A stretch of DNA of 64,000 bases. Source: Rhyacophila brunnea (taxonomy: Eukaryota; Arthropoda; Insecta; Trichoptera; Rhyacophilidae). The stretch covers positions 682,001-746,000 of the forward strand of contig JAGYXB010001753.1 of assembly GCA_022495005.1 (NCBI GenBank), given 5' to 3'. A program made the translations under genes and the position numbers. Under the pieces are notes generated by a model. That model did no database searches and was not told where the DNA came from. It saw only the letters and a program-made list of their open reading frames with translations. Of the stretch, positions 41,324 to 51,612 are shown piece by piece. Position 1 is the first letter of the stretch; the number at the start of each line of letters is the position of its first letter.

Positions 41324-43873
41324 TCTAATATATAAAAATTAATATTTGTGTGTTTGTTTGTTCGTATTTAATGCGCAGCCATACCGTTCATCCGATTGCG
41401 ATAAAACTTTGTAAACGTATTGCTTGCACTTGCGGGAAGAGTATAGGCTATACTAATATATAGAAATGAATGTCTGTCTGTCTGTATGTCTGTGTGTCTG
41501 TCCCGTATGCGTTCCTATACCATTCATCCGATTGCAATGAAATTTTGGTAAGTTGTTGTATGCACACCCATGAAGGTTTCTGAATTAGAAAAATCATCAT
41601 CTTCTTCTTCTTCTTCATTCTCTTTTCTTTTATTCGTATGGTTTCTATACCATTCATCCGATTGCAATGAAATTTTGGTAAGTGGTTGTATGCACATCCA
41701 TGAAGGTTTCTGAATTAGAAAAATTATCATCTTCTTCTTCTTCTTCATTCTATCTTCTTTTATTCGTATGGTTCCTATACCGTTCATCCGATTGCAATAA
41801 AATTTTCGTCAATAATTGTGCCAACACCCGCGAAGGTTTCTGAATTAGTACAACCATCTTCTCCTTCTTCTTCTTCTTCTTCATTCTATCTTCTTTTATT
41901 CGTATGGTCCCTATACCATTCATCCGATTGCGATGAAACCTTCGTCAGTTATTGTGGTAACACCCGCAATGGTTTTTGAATTAGTACAAGTATCTTCTTC
42001 TTCTTCCTTGGTTTCTATACCATTCATCCGATTGCAATGAAATTTTGGTAAGTGGTTGTATGCATATCCATGAAGGTTTCTGAATTAGAAAAATCATCAT
42101 CTTCTTCTTCTTCTTCATTCTATTTTCTTTTATTCGTATGGTTCCTATACCATTCATCCGATTGCAATAAAAATTTTCGTCAATAATTGTGCCAACACCC
42201 GCGAAGGTTTCTGAATTAGTACAACCATCTTCTTTTCTTCTTCTTCTTCATTCTATCTTCTTTTATTCGTATGGTCCCTATACCATTCATCCGATTGCGA
42301 TGAAACCTTCGTCAGTTATTGTGGTAACACCCGCAATGGTTTTTGAATTAGTACAAGTATCTTCTTCTTCTTCCTTGGTTTCTATACCATTCATCCGATT
42401 GCAATGAAATTTTGGTAAGTGGTTGTATGCATATCCATGAAGGTTTCTGAATTAGAAAATCATCTTCTTCTTCTTCTTCTTCTATCTTCTTTTATTCGTA
42501 TGGTTCCTATACCGTTCATCCGATTGCAATAAAATTTTCGTCAATAATTGTGCCAACACCCGCGAAGGTTTCTGAATTAGTACAACCATCTTCTTCTTCT
42601 TCTTCTTCATTCTATCTTCTTTTATTCGTATGGTCCCTATACCATTCATCCGATTGCGATGAAACCTTCGTCAGTTATTGTGGTAATACCCGCAATGGTT
42701 TTTGAATTAGTACAAGTATCTTCTTCTTCTTCCTTGGTTTATATACCATTCATCCGATTGCAATGAAATTTTGGTAAGTTGTTGTATGCACATCCATGAA
42801 GGTTTCTGAATTAGAAAAATCATCATCTTCTTCTTCATTCTATCTTCTTTTATTCGTATGCGTTCTTATACCATTCATCCAATTGCGATAAAAATTTGAC
42901 CAGTTGTTGTGCGCAAGCCCGCGAAGGTTTCTAAATTAGTACAACCATCTTCTTCTATTCGTATGCGTTCCTATACCCTTCATCCGATTGCAATGAAACT
43001 TTGGTGAGTTGTCGTGCGCACGCCTGCAAAGGTTTCTGAATTAGTAAAACCATCATCTTCTTCTTCTATTCGAATGCGTACCTACACCATTCATCCGATT
43101 GCAATGAAACTTTGGTGAGTTGTCGTGCGCATGCCCACAAAGATTTCTAATTAGAAAATCATCTTCTACTTCTATTCTTATGCGTTCCTATACCATTCAT
43201 CCGATTGCAATGACATTTTGATCAAGTGTTGTGCCCTTGCCCGCAAAGGTTTCTGAATTAGTACAATCATCTTTTTCTTCTTCTATTTGTATGCGTTCTT
43301 ATGCCATTCATCCGATTGTGATGAAATTTTGACCAGTTGTTGTGCGCACGCCCGCGAAGGTTTTTGAATTAGTACAACCATCTTCTTCTTCTTCTATTCG
43401 TATGCGTTCCTATACCATTAATCCGATTGCAATGAAACTTTGGTGAGTTGTCATGCGCATGCCCACGAAGATTTCTAATTTAGAAAATCATCTTCTACTA
43501 TTCGTATGAGTTCCTATACCATTCATCCGATTGCGATGAAAATTTTGTCAGTTGTTGTGCGCACACCTGCGAAGGTTTCTAAATCATTATTATATAAAAT
43601 ACAAAGTTTGTTGTTTGTTTGTTCCATCCAATTTCGATTTTTTTTTTTACTACATATTAATAACATTAATAACGTTTTCATATTTTGGATTCGATTTTAA
43701 TTTAGTGTTCTTCTGTTTGACCTTTACTCCTATTAGAATTATTTTCATATTGCCATATTGTATTACACAGATATTTTAATATTAAAAAAATAATTACCTC
43801 TTATTATTTTTCAAATATCTAAGATAAATATAACCACGAAGCGACCCTGTGCGAAGCCGGGTACTTCAGCTAG
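41324..43873 (+). mobile_element. Helitron-like element carrying a large minisatellite
   Basis: Starts TCTAATATATAAAAATTAAT after an A and ends GCGAAGCCGGGTACTTCAGCTAG before a T, fitting 5'-TC...CTAG-3' in an AT target. A second start-like block (TATATAGAAATGAATGTCTGTCTG) follows at about 41456. Most of the 2.55 kb is a tandem array (41507-43590). No Rep/helicase coding region is visible, so it is non-autonomous. The smaller element at 44043 has the same start and end style. Assignment rests on ends only. Confidence 0.55.
41507..43590 (+). repeat. Minisatellite with higher-order structure
   Basis: Some 18 units, each starting near CCATTCATCCGATTGC, at 41521, 41651, 41781, 41917, 42021, 42151, 42284, 42388, 42513, 42643, 42747, 42872, 42977, 43088, 43194, 43305, 43416 and 43520. 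Unit spacing is 104-136 bp. From 41651 to 42747 three unit types alternate in order: A (AATGAAATTTTGGTAAGTGG), B (AATAAAATTTTCGTCAATAA), C (GATGAAACCTTCGTCAGTTA). This gives a higher-order period of 370, 367 and 359 bp, repeated three times. After 42872 single units of 104-111 bp follow. Each unit ends with a TTC-rich tract. All open frames here are by-products. Confidence 0.92.
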
Positions 43874-44042
43874 TATAATATAAAATTTGAAATATCAATG
43901 ATTAAAGACGCTTATAATGAAAGATGTGATACTATATTTAACGAAGTCTTCTGAACAATATTATGAGTAACAAACACAGTACTTGATGACAATAATTCTC
44001 AAACTTTTAAAATGTGATTTAATTAGCTACACGAATAAACCA

Positions 44043-44398
44043 TCTATATATATATATAAATGAATGTTTGTTTGTTTGTCTGTCTGTCCCGTATGCGTTC
44101 CTATACCATTCATCCGATTGCGATGAAACTTTGGTGAGTTATTATGCGTACACCCGCAAAGGTTTCTGAATTAGTACAACCAACTTCTTCTTCTATTCGT
44201 ATGCGTTCCTATACCAAATATGGAAAATCCATGCCTTTCATATGGACAGCTGTATGTGGCCTGCGATGGAATTCGTGTACGCACCAGGCGAAAAATCAAA
44301 AAACATTGTCTATCCAAAAGCAATTCAATAAACAGAATTAAAACACAAACAATTTCTTTCTTTGAGTGGCATTGCAATGCATGCCGGGTACTCGCTAG
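44043..44398 (+). mobile_element. Short Helitron-like element
   Basis: Starts TCTATATATATATATAAATG after an A and ends GCCGGGTACTCGCTAG before a T. A 12-bp palindrome GCATTGCAATGC (44369-44380) stands 14 bp before CTAG, in the place of the Helitron 3' hairpin. Its first 170 bp is one unit of the CCATTCATCCGATTGC minisatellite; the rest is unique. No protein. Confidence 0.6.
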
Positions 44399-44504
44399 TA
44401 GTTTTATAAATTGTCACATTAAAATATTATGGTGGTATTGTTCTAATAAACTTTTTTTTTATTCAACGAATAAGACACAAGATTTCAGAATGCAACAATC
44501 TATA

Positions 44505-44605
44505 TACTGAATATACATAATTTGAAAACATCTCATGCATATACAATCTAGAAAAAATCATTTTGTAGAAAAAATACCACACCCGACGGGACTTGAACCT
44601 TTTAT
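44505..44605. mobile_element. Single arm of the 18.6-kb hairpin family
   Basis: GAATATACATAATTTGAAAACATCTCATGCATAT...TAGAAAAAATCATTTT...CCCGACGGGACTT parallels the left arm and loop of 18613-18799. The right arm is missing. Confidence 0.45.
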
Positions 44606-45282
44606 GTGAAGAATTCTCAAGACGTCAAGGAAGTTTCAAGCGAGTGAAAAACGAGCATCCCTTGAATAAAACTACTCAGAAAATACTAAGTATCGAAAAG
44701 ATAATAGTTATACATTAATATGTTTAAATAAGGACACCGGAGTTTTCGACGTAGGTAAGGCATAAGATCCGATTTTACAATTTGTTTATTTAAATTTTCT
44801 AAAATATAATATGTCAGTGGCCACAATAATTGACGCAGTAATTTCGTCCTTTCCAGTGCAGTTTTAAACTACAATCAATTTGTATTATTATGTGAATATT
44901 TTAGTTTCAGTACAAGTCAAAGATATTCCACATTAAAAATTATTAAGATTTTCAATTATTAAAAACAACCTAACCTAATCAAATGTAATCTAACCTATCA
45001 TAGTTTAGCAAATTGTAAGTTTAAAAATTGATCTTTACAATAATATGAGATAAGTATTTATGCAACGGTTTTTTTATGATATTCTAATTTATATTGAAAT
45101 GTTTTATATGTCGACAAATTAATGCAGCCGGAAATAATGTAAAATTTACTCCAGTATAATTAACTTGAAATATCTTACTTTCCTCTTTGTTTTAGCTATA
45201 ACACTACACTAACTATAATACAAATTGTAAGTCTGTGCGTAAGGTTAGAGTTAGAGTGGTTAGACCATCAATCATTGTTTAT

Positions 45283-45655
45283 TGTATTGTATAGTGCCAT
45301 CTGTCAATTCTTGATGGAAAGACATTGTATTAAATAAAGTAAAACAAAAAATTATATAGTACTCAATAACACATACTTTAATAATAATCAGGACCGGTTT
45401 CGTCCGCTTTAATGGGACACGGTTAACTGATACAAAGTATACAATACACAGACACAGATACAGACACAGACACAGACACAGACACAGACACAGACACAGA
45501 CACAGACACAGACACAGACACAGACACAGACACAGACACAGACACAGACAGATATTCATGCTGATAAATTTTAGAGGCAATATGATTTATTAAAGATTTG
45601 GCCAATAATCAAATAAAATTATGAAGCCAACGAAAACGGTCCTGATCATTATTAA
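45283..45655. mobile_element. Fold-back element, core replaced by microsatellite
   Basis: Outer lead ATCTGTCAATTCTTGATGG resembles the leads at 35.7 and 56.1 kb. The arms AATAATCAGGACCGGTTTCGTCCGC (45384-45408) and AACGAAAACGGTCCTGATCATTATT (about 45627-45651) pair inverted, as does the ACCGGTTTCGTCCGCC arm of the 56-kb copy. A CAGACA array lies between the arms. Confidence 0.65.
45446..45551 (+). repeat. CAGACA hexanucleotide microsatellite
   Basis: About 17-18 copies of a 6-bp unit with one interruption (GATACAG) near the left end. Both strands translate into dipeptide repeats (Cys-Leu or Ser-Val), which explains the open frames here; they are not genes. Confidence 0.95.
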
Positions 45656-45732
45656 ATTATGTCGAATAAATACTGTATAAAATTATATTTTTTATTATTT
45701 ATTTTATATACTTTCTACCTGTATATGCAGTC

Positions 45733-46301
45733 CATGACCCCACATTCTGAAGTGGGCCCCCCTACCTATCGCTAAGGGTAAAGGCAGTGTGACACCCAAC
45801 AGTAGCGTTATCCAAATGGTGTACGCGGTAAAATTAATGTGTATATTCTGTGTATTTTGTACATTTTAATACATCCATTTGAATTATGGAGTTGTCGAGT
45901 ATCGATACACAATTAAAAATTATATCGTGCAACTACAAATAATAATATTATCCAAGAATAATAGCGTCTTTTTTTACTATTAAAGCACATCTGTGATGTG
46001 TGTTTATCTCACTTATCTGGTCGGCTCGCCAGGCCAGCCATTTTTAATGGATCCATATTATGCATCTATTAGAATTCTCGAATTTAGTAATACACAATTA
46101 AAAATTGTATTCCATAATCACTTAATTTAAAATATTAATATAATTGTAGTAACATAGCGCCGCAGGTAACTTTTTTACTATTAGGGCAAATTTGTGATGT
46201 GTTTTTATCTTACTTATCTAGTCGACTCACCACGCCGGGCCTTTCCTGAGCCCGGGCCCCCAGGCTAGAGCCCTGTCAGCCCCCCCTTTGTGGGGGCCAT
46301 G
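45733..46301. mobile_element. hAT-like MITE, CATGGCCCC family, copy with internal duplication
   Basis: Starts CATGACCCCACATTCTG and ends TTTGTGGGGGCCATG. 569 bp instead of about 400 because the segment from the CATTTGAATTATGGAG region through ACTATTAAAGCACATC...CTTATCTGGTCG is present twice in diverged form (about 45870-46035 and 46070-46240). Flanks share only ATGC (45724-45732 side and 46302-46305), so the duplication is decayed. Confidence 0.75.
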
Positions 46302-46553
46302 ATGCTAAATATGATGTCATATATGTGGGGTTTAGCATGGAATCTCACCATATTATATAAATTATCATAATATATTTAAGTACCAAATAATGTATTTTAC
46401 TATGTAAGAAAGGCGTGTTTCATGATTCACACAATCTGGTTGACGGCGCAAGCCACAAGTCAATCAACCAACGAGCAATTTTCCAGCTATCAAATTTCAT
46501 AATAACACATTGCTTTCTTGATAAAATGTAATTATTCATAAGAATTACTTAGC
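46302..46553. other. Short unassigned stretch
   Basis: AT-rich DNA between the MITE and the LTR; nothing recognisable. Confidence 0.4.
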
Positions 46554-46558
46554 AATAT

Positions 46559-47002
46559 TGTAACGAAGAATGCGTAATTAAGCATTGCATTGCCATATAA
46601 AGCAATCCGGAAATGTGCTGAACTATCAGATTTTCTTGTACCTAGGCAACTCACACAGTAAACAAGTGACATGTGGTCACCGGTCATTTCTCCTGACCCC
46701 TAATGAACTTTCTTTGTTATGAATTTGTATAAAAGCTCAGAGCGGAACAAATCTGATATCACACGTCGTAAAATCCTGTTAACCTACAGTCAAATCTCTG
46801 CTCGTCGATTCAGTTAACTTTTCTCATAGAAACACGCTAGCGTAACTTAACTTTGTCAAATTAATATTATTCAAATATATCGTCTGTAATAATTGTATCA
46901 AGTATTGTTGAGGGGATTAAACTGTTAATTACTCAAACACGCATCCACCTTCGATTCATTGAAGTCCATCTACCTACCTCATCATCCTCATCTCCCCTTA
47001 CC
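46559..47002 (+). mobile_element. Probable solo LTR, Gypsy-like
   Basis: Begins TGTAACGAAGAATGCG and ends CTCCCCTTACC, so the ends TGTAA/TTACC nearly match the TG...CA rule (one change). Identical 5-bp flanks AATAT at 46554-46558 and 47003-47007. Inside are a TATA box (TATAAAAG, 46728-46735), a start-like ATCACAC about 24 bp downstream, and ATTAAA near 46917. Length 444 bp fits insect Gypsy LTRs. No primer-binding site or internal region follows, hence solo. Confidence 0.6.
46728..46735 (+). promoter_or_regulatory. TATA box within the solo LTR
   Basis: TATAAAAG with an initiator-like GATATCACAC about 24 bp downstream. Could still drive transcription, but there is no evidence here that it does. 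Confidence 0.45.
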
Positions 47003-47007
47003 AATAT

Positions 47008-47920
47008 ATATGCTAAATAGTCAAGAAGCACAAAAAAAATCGCAAATGGCTTTACATAATAACAAAACGTCAAAACAACAATGGGTGCTATAAACTAAAC
47101 TTGATAACTGCTGTTTTTCAATTACCCAATGCACAGAATATTAATATATAGATATCTACCAAATTGCCATCGAGTGTAATTAATAATACAAAAACACTAT
47201 TAATATTATAATACAAACTATTTGTCTTGAATCAAAACTATTTTCCTAAAATATACCAAGCATAGTGATCATAAGTATGCTACATTAATTATTCTCGTAA
47301 CCCTATTATGATTTCTTTTTAAATTTGGAATTCGATTATGCATGATAATATTAGTCATACGTAGAAGAGAAACGTGCCCCAAATTACGAAAGGGTTGCTT
47401 ATTTTCAACACAGCTTCGATTTAGGCGACGAGCTTAGAATGTATTATAGAGAAATCATCATGCCAAGGGTCACTGTCTGAAGGTCGAGTTGTCCATTTTA
47501 GAATATAATAAATTAGGAGTATAAATTTCGCAAAATAAATTGGGATTTATGTTCATGCTATCAATTTGTTAGTCGCGGCAACTTTATCCGATGTTGCCAA
47601 TAATATATTTATATTTATAGCCGGTTCTCGAACCCTCTTTTGTGCGCTTACAATGCCATCTGATGTCGAATATTTGCACAACTCTATAAATAAATTATTA
47701 TAACCCCGCAATAAATGTTTCCAGAATGGAGGAATTTATATTGCGCTTGAGTGTTTTGGCAATGTAGACTTATATAATGCACCAGTTGCAATGACGTGCA
47801 GATTCAGGACATATTTTATTCCGTTTCCAAAATTTTACAAAGCGCTACAAATGGAGTATTCGTACAGTATATTATTTTAGTCAAGTATACCTCACCTTGC
47901 GATTTATAATTCCATAGGTC
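47008..47920. other. AT-rich stretch, nothing supportable
   Basis: No open frame of note or element end. Confidence 0.5.
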
Positions 47921-47921
47921 C

Positions 47922-48092
47922 CCGGGCTCAAACCCCGAGCCTGGCAAATTCACATACTGTTTTTGAATGTGTGTTTAGACCTTTGAGTATATACTTACCA
48001 GGTTGATCAAGTGGCTAACATACATTTCTCTTAAAAATAGGAATCTGTTAATCCAACCTCCATTTTGTGGAAGCCCATATTGAACATGATCA
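47922..48092 (+). mobile_element. tRNA-derived SINE, family A, 5'-truncated
   Basis: Starts at GGTCCCCGGGCTCAAACCCCGAGCCTGGCAA (mutated box B), then TCACATACTGTTTTTGAATGTGTG...CAGGTTGATCAAGTGG...TGTGGAAGCCCATATTGAACATGATC. Same body as the 7.1- and 61.0-kb copies. Confidence 0.75.
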
Positions 48093-48094
48093 GA

Positions 48095-48470
48095 AAGTGT
48101 GCAAAAAACCGTTCGGACAACTTCGGAAGTAATTCAGAATCAGAAGCGCCATAGCATTAATATGCCTAAAGGTCAGATTATATTGCATGGCCCGATCGTC
48201 TGCCACGACTATCAAACTTTATTCTCTATGGTTTTCAAGGATCGTGAGCGATCGGGACAAAAGTGGAAAATTTTCTATTCTTCCGTCGTGCGATCCATTT
48301 ATTAGCAAGCGAAGATTGCCGAAAGCGTACGAAAATAGCCGAATACGCGCCCGCTTGCAAGCCACGCAAATGGTCGTTCATTCTACTGCTCGATTTCAAC
48401 AACTACAAGATGACGAAATCTCAAAAAAATGTATGGACTAGCTCTAAGGACACAGTCCTTGTCTAAAAAT
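48095..48470 (+). other. GC-richer block with overlapping open frames
   Basis: Three overlapping plus-strand frames (68, 84 and 67 aa) in a segment less AT-rich than its surroundings. I recognise none of the products. It starts at the end of a SINE. It could be a piece of an element or an exon; nothing decides. Confidence 0.25.
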
Positions 48471-50030
48471 GTCAAACGGCCGCGCAATTTCAACAGATGT
48501 TCGCTAGGTTTGACAGCTCAGTTTTTTTTTACGCAGAATTGCGCGAGAATACGTTCAGTGTAGCCATTAATAGTTTTCTAGTTTTCGGTCTACCTATATT
48601 TTTAATAATAGCAACACTATGCTTATTTTAAACAAATTAAAAGCAAGGACCAACGCGATTGAATCGTTGCGTGTATAGATCTACTATCATAAATTGGCGT
48701 TTCAGCGAGGGCGTCAGTATGACATTGAGAATTTTACCATAACTAACAAAAAAATAGTAATTTATAATTTATTATTGGTAGTAGATTTCTGTACAAATAT
48801 TATGCAATCCATAATTCGAGAAACATGTTGTAAAATTAAATGGCAATTATAACAAATTTATCCTCGATAAACAATTTTAGTTTCAAATTCGACCGGCTGC
48901 CAACTTACGATGGTAGATCTTTAATTGCAAATAATGTTAAAAGTTGGCCACGACAGTTATTGGATCGTGTTGGGTCTGCGCGTCTGCCAATGTAATTAAG
49001 CCTTAGGGCTGTTTATAGTCAGAGTGCGGTATAAAATAGCGATATCCGATTGCAGTGCTAATTTTTGCTTGACTTCGAATGCAACGCGTAGCATGTCTCA
49101 AATGAAAGTTACATTACCAATATTTTTCAATTTGAAATAATTATCATTTAAAAAATACTTTACTGAGAGGACGTAGTGATGTATTTATTTTTACTTTGTG
49201 TTTCTATATATACCTTATACTTCATGAACAATTTACTAATTTCTTCCTACACTTTATAAAATACACTTAACAATATTATATTTTTTATAATATTGTCTAC
49301 GTCACTGGTTGAGTGCAACGTGAGGATAAGACATGCTGGCTGAACTATGTATAACATATCGGGATATAAGGAACTGCAAACTTATTATTATTTATTCCGC
49401 GCGGTTGTAAACATACAACTGCTGGTTGGTTCCTTAAACTCGACTCTAATACTTCATACTCTATGACGAGACTAGCATAAACATATAAATATATATATGA
49501 CATAAAGTATATTCAAAGAGAATGGCAGTTGCGAGAAATAAAATTCATAACTTTGTAGCGTCTTTGTAGTTTTAAAAATAGCGTCGGTATTTTCGGAATC
49601 AAATTATAGTTTTCTCTTACCATCGAACATAGTGTATATGAGTAAATTGTATATACAATATGTGTGTGTGGTTAACATGCATGCATATTGGACATCATTT
49701 TTAAACCAAAAAATAAACAAATAAATGGTTAAGACAGCAATCAAATGAGTTGGATATAACGTCCTGGCCCGATGAAACGTCCTTGCTCAATAATCTCAGA
49801 GATTGGTTTGAGCTCAGGACTCCATCCGTATTTAGAGCAGCTGACATCAAAAAACTGATATGACACGAAAAGATGAAGTGTTATGACAACCAAAACAACA
49901 ATTTGAAAAACTAACAAACACTATCTCCACATTGTAGTCTTAGTTCAATGAAAATAAATACGTTTGATTGACAAAGTTAAGTGTACACTATTTATGTCGA
50001 ATCATAACAGCCTATCTCTACCCTTCGTCA
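48471..50030. other. Unassigned stretch
   Basis: No gene, RNA or element ends found. Confidence 0.45.
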
Positions 50031-50035
50031 CTGCC

Positions 50036-50062
50036 TTTCAGTCTGCCCTTATGGGGGCCATG
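50036..50062. mobile_element. Right-end fragment of the CATGGCCCC MITE
   Basis: CAGTCTGCCCTTATGGGGGCCATG resembles the terminal CAGCCCCCCTTGTGGGGGCCATG of the family. Next to it is GTTAGGTTAGGTTAG, a minor TTAGG-like run. Confidence 0.4.
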
Positions 50063-50630
50063 CAGTTAGGTTAGGTTAGAATTACAAATATTTTGGAAAT
50101 GAATTTAATAGTCATAATTAATTATAATGCTGTTGGAAACTTTTAAAGGATTATAATTAAAAATTATCATATAAAAATATCCATTAAATTTGAGTGATAC
50201 TATAAAGAAAAAATTTCCCGTTTATTATGTAAATAAGGTTTAGTTTCAATCAAAAGACAATTTTGTATTCATTAAAAACGCGACAAAAACTCAAAGGGCC
50301 GTGCGGAAAATTCGCAGGAATATTCATAAGCAATATTCTGCCCGGCGGTTCATTTTTCGTTCACGTTACAAAAAAAACCCCAAGTATCTTATTTTTCCGT
50401 AAAAGCAAACAAGTTCATAATTGCACAATGCCTTTGTTGGTTTATTTTTTGTCATAATTTAATATGTTTATGCATATCAGACCATATGGATGCAATATAC
50501 GTAGATTTTATAAAAGATATTTTATAATGAAGTTAAAAACTGCGACATATCTCCAATTATTCCAATATATTACGAGTATTAATATCTTCACTTTAAGATT
50601 AATTATAATTGAGTTATTCGAAAAAAATCA
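50063..50630. other. AT-rich stretch
   Basis: A 64-aa frame (50263-50457) has no recognisable domain. Nothing else. Confidence 0.4.
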
Positions 50631-50634
50631 TTAA

Positions 50635-50751
50635 TACTTTGGACGCAAAGACGCACCTGGAACGTAATGACCAGGTGGCCGATCGATTTAATTAACGTGG
50701 ATTATAAATGTGGTAATTAAAAAAATCATTATCTAGGCAGCAGCGAATGAG
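50635..50751 (+). mobile_element. TTAA-bounded short element, copy 2
   Basis: 117 bp from TACTTTGGACGC to GCAGCGAATGAG, with TTAA at 50631-50634 and 50752-50755. High similarity to the 2.9-kb copy over its full length. Confidence 0.65.
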
Positions 50752-50755
50752 TTAA

Positions 50756-51255
50756 TTTCTAACATAGAGAAATCAAAGTGTTGTGCAGTTTACAAGAGTT
50801 TCAATATGTATACGATAACAGTGCTTTCGTGACAATTACACAGTCTTACTGTCCTTACATACTTATTTATTTTTCCTGTCAAGATCCTGTACGCCATACT
50901 TATAAGATGTAGATCTTTCTTGTAGCAACGTATTATGGTAACATAGGATTAACTACAATACATGGATTCATTTGGCTGTACCAAAACAGCGCGAAATCAA
51001 TTGAAAGGCAGCCACAGTATATGTCCCAGCTACCTGAATTGAAAATAATAATTCATTACATACCCTCGGTCAGTAAGCTTCATTAATCGTATTTTAGTAA
51101 TAAATTTGATTTTTATTGATACACTATGCACTGTGTAGTATTATCAAATAGTGTGTAATATCCTTGCATCCATGAAACGTTTAATCATGGCAAACATCAA
51201 TAAAAAAAAACTGGTATACTGTGTCCATATAATGGAAAAATTAGCCAACCTTCAA
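50756..51255. other. Unassigned stretch
   Basis: Nothing supportable. Confidence 0.45.
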
Positions 51256-51612
51256 GGGGGGACATGCTCAGCGAGGGTCAAAATGAAGCTTTTATTCTAT
51301 TTTCAAAGCATGATCCTGGATATTCCTTAAACGTTGTAGATAATCTATTTATATAATTTTGAAGCCTTATTATATAATTTTTTATCGTAAATATTTCACT
51401 ATAATAATGTAGACATAAATTATACTAATGGTTTTATAAATGCGTTTAAAAATTAATAAATGTAAAAAATCTTAACACCACTGCACATGCATGTACTGGA
51501 ATATGACTATATTCTAAAACATTAGAGCGAGAGGTTTAAAAGAATACTATTTTATGTAATAAAAATATTTTATGCAGTCATCAAATGTTTAAAATATATA
51601 TAAAGGATAACG
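51256..51612. mobile_element. Fold-back copy with inverted interior
   Basis: GGGGGACATGCTCAGCGAGGGTCAAAATGAAGC...CCTTAAACGTTGTAGATAATC matches the left end of 38091-38690. From about 51379 the sequence matches the reverse complement of that element's interior (for example TTAGAGCGAGAGGTTTAAAAG). The second arm is absent. Confidence 0.7.

Noticed and set aside
41507..43590. CRISPR array
   Set aside because: Units are long, contiguous and variable, with no short identical repeats separated by unique spacers, and the DNA is eukaryotic.
41448..44510. Several open frames in the 41-44 kb region
   Set aside because: They follow the minisatellite period and have no conserved product; each frame repeats with the array.
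45272..45605. Open frames coding Cys-Leu and Ser-Val dipeptide repeats
   Set aside because: They are translations of the CAGACA microsatellite in two frames.
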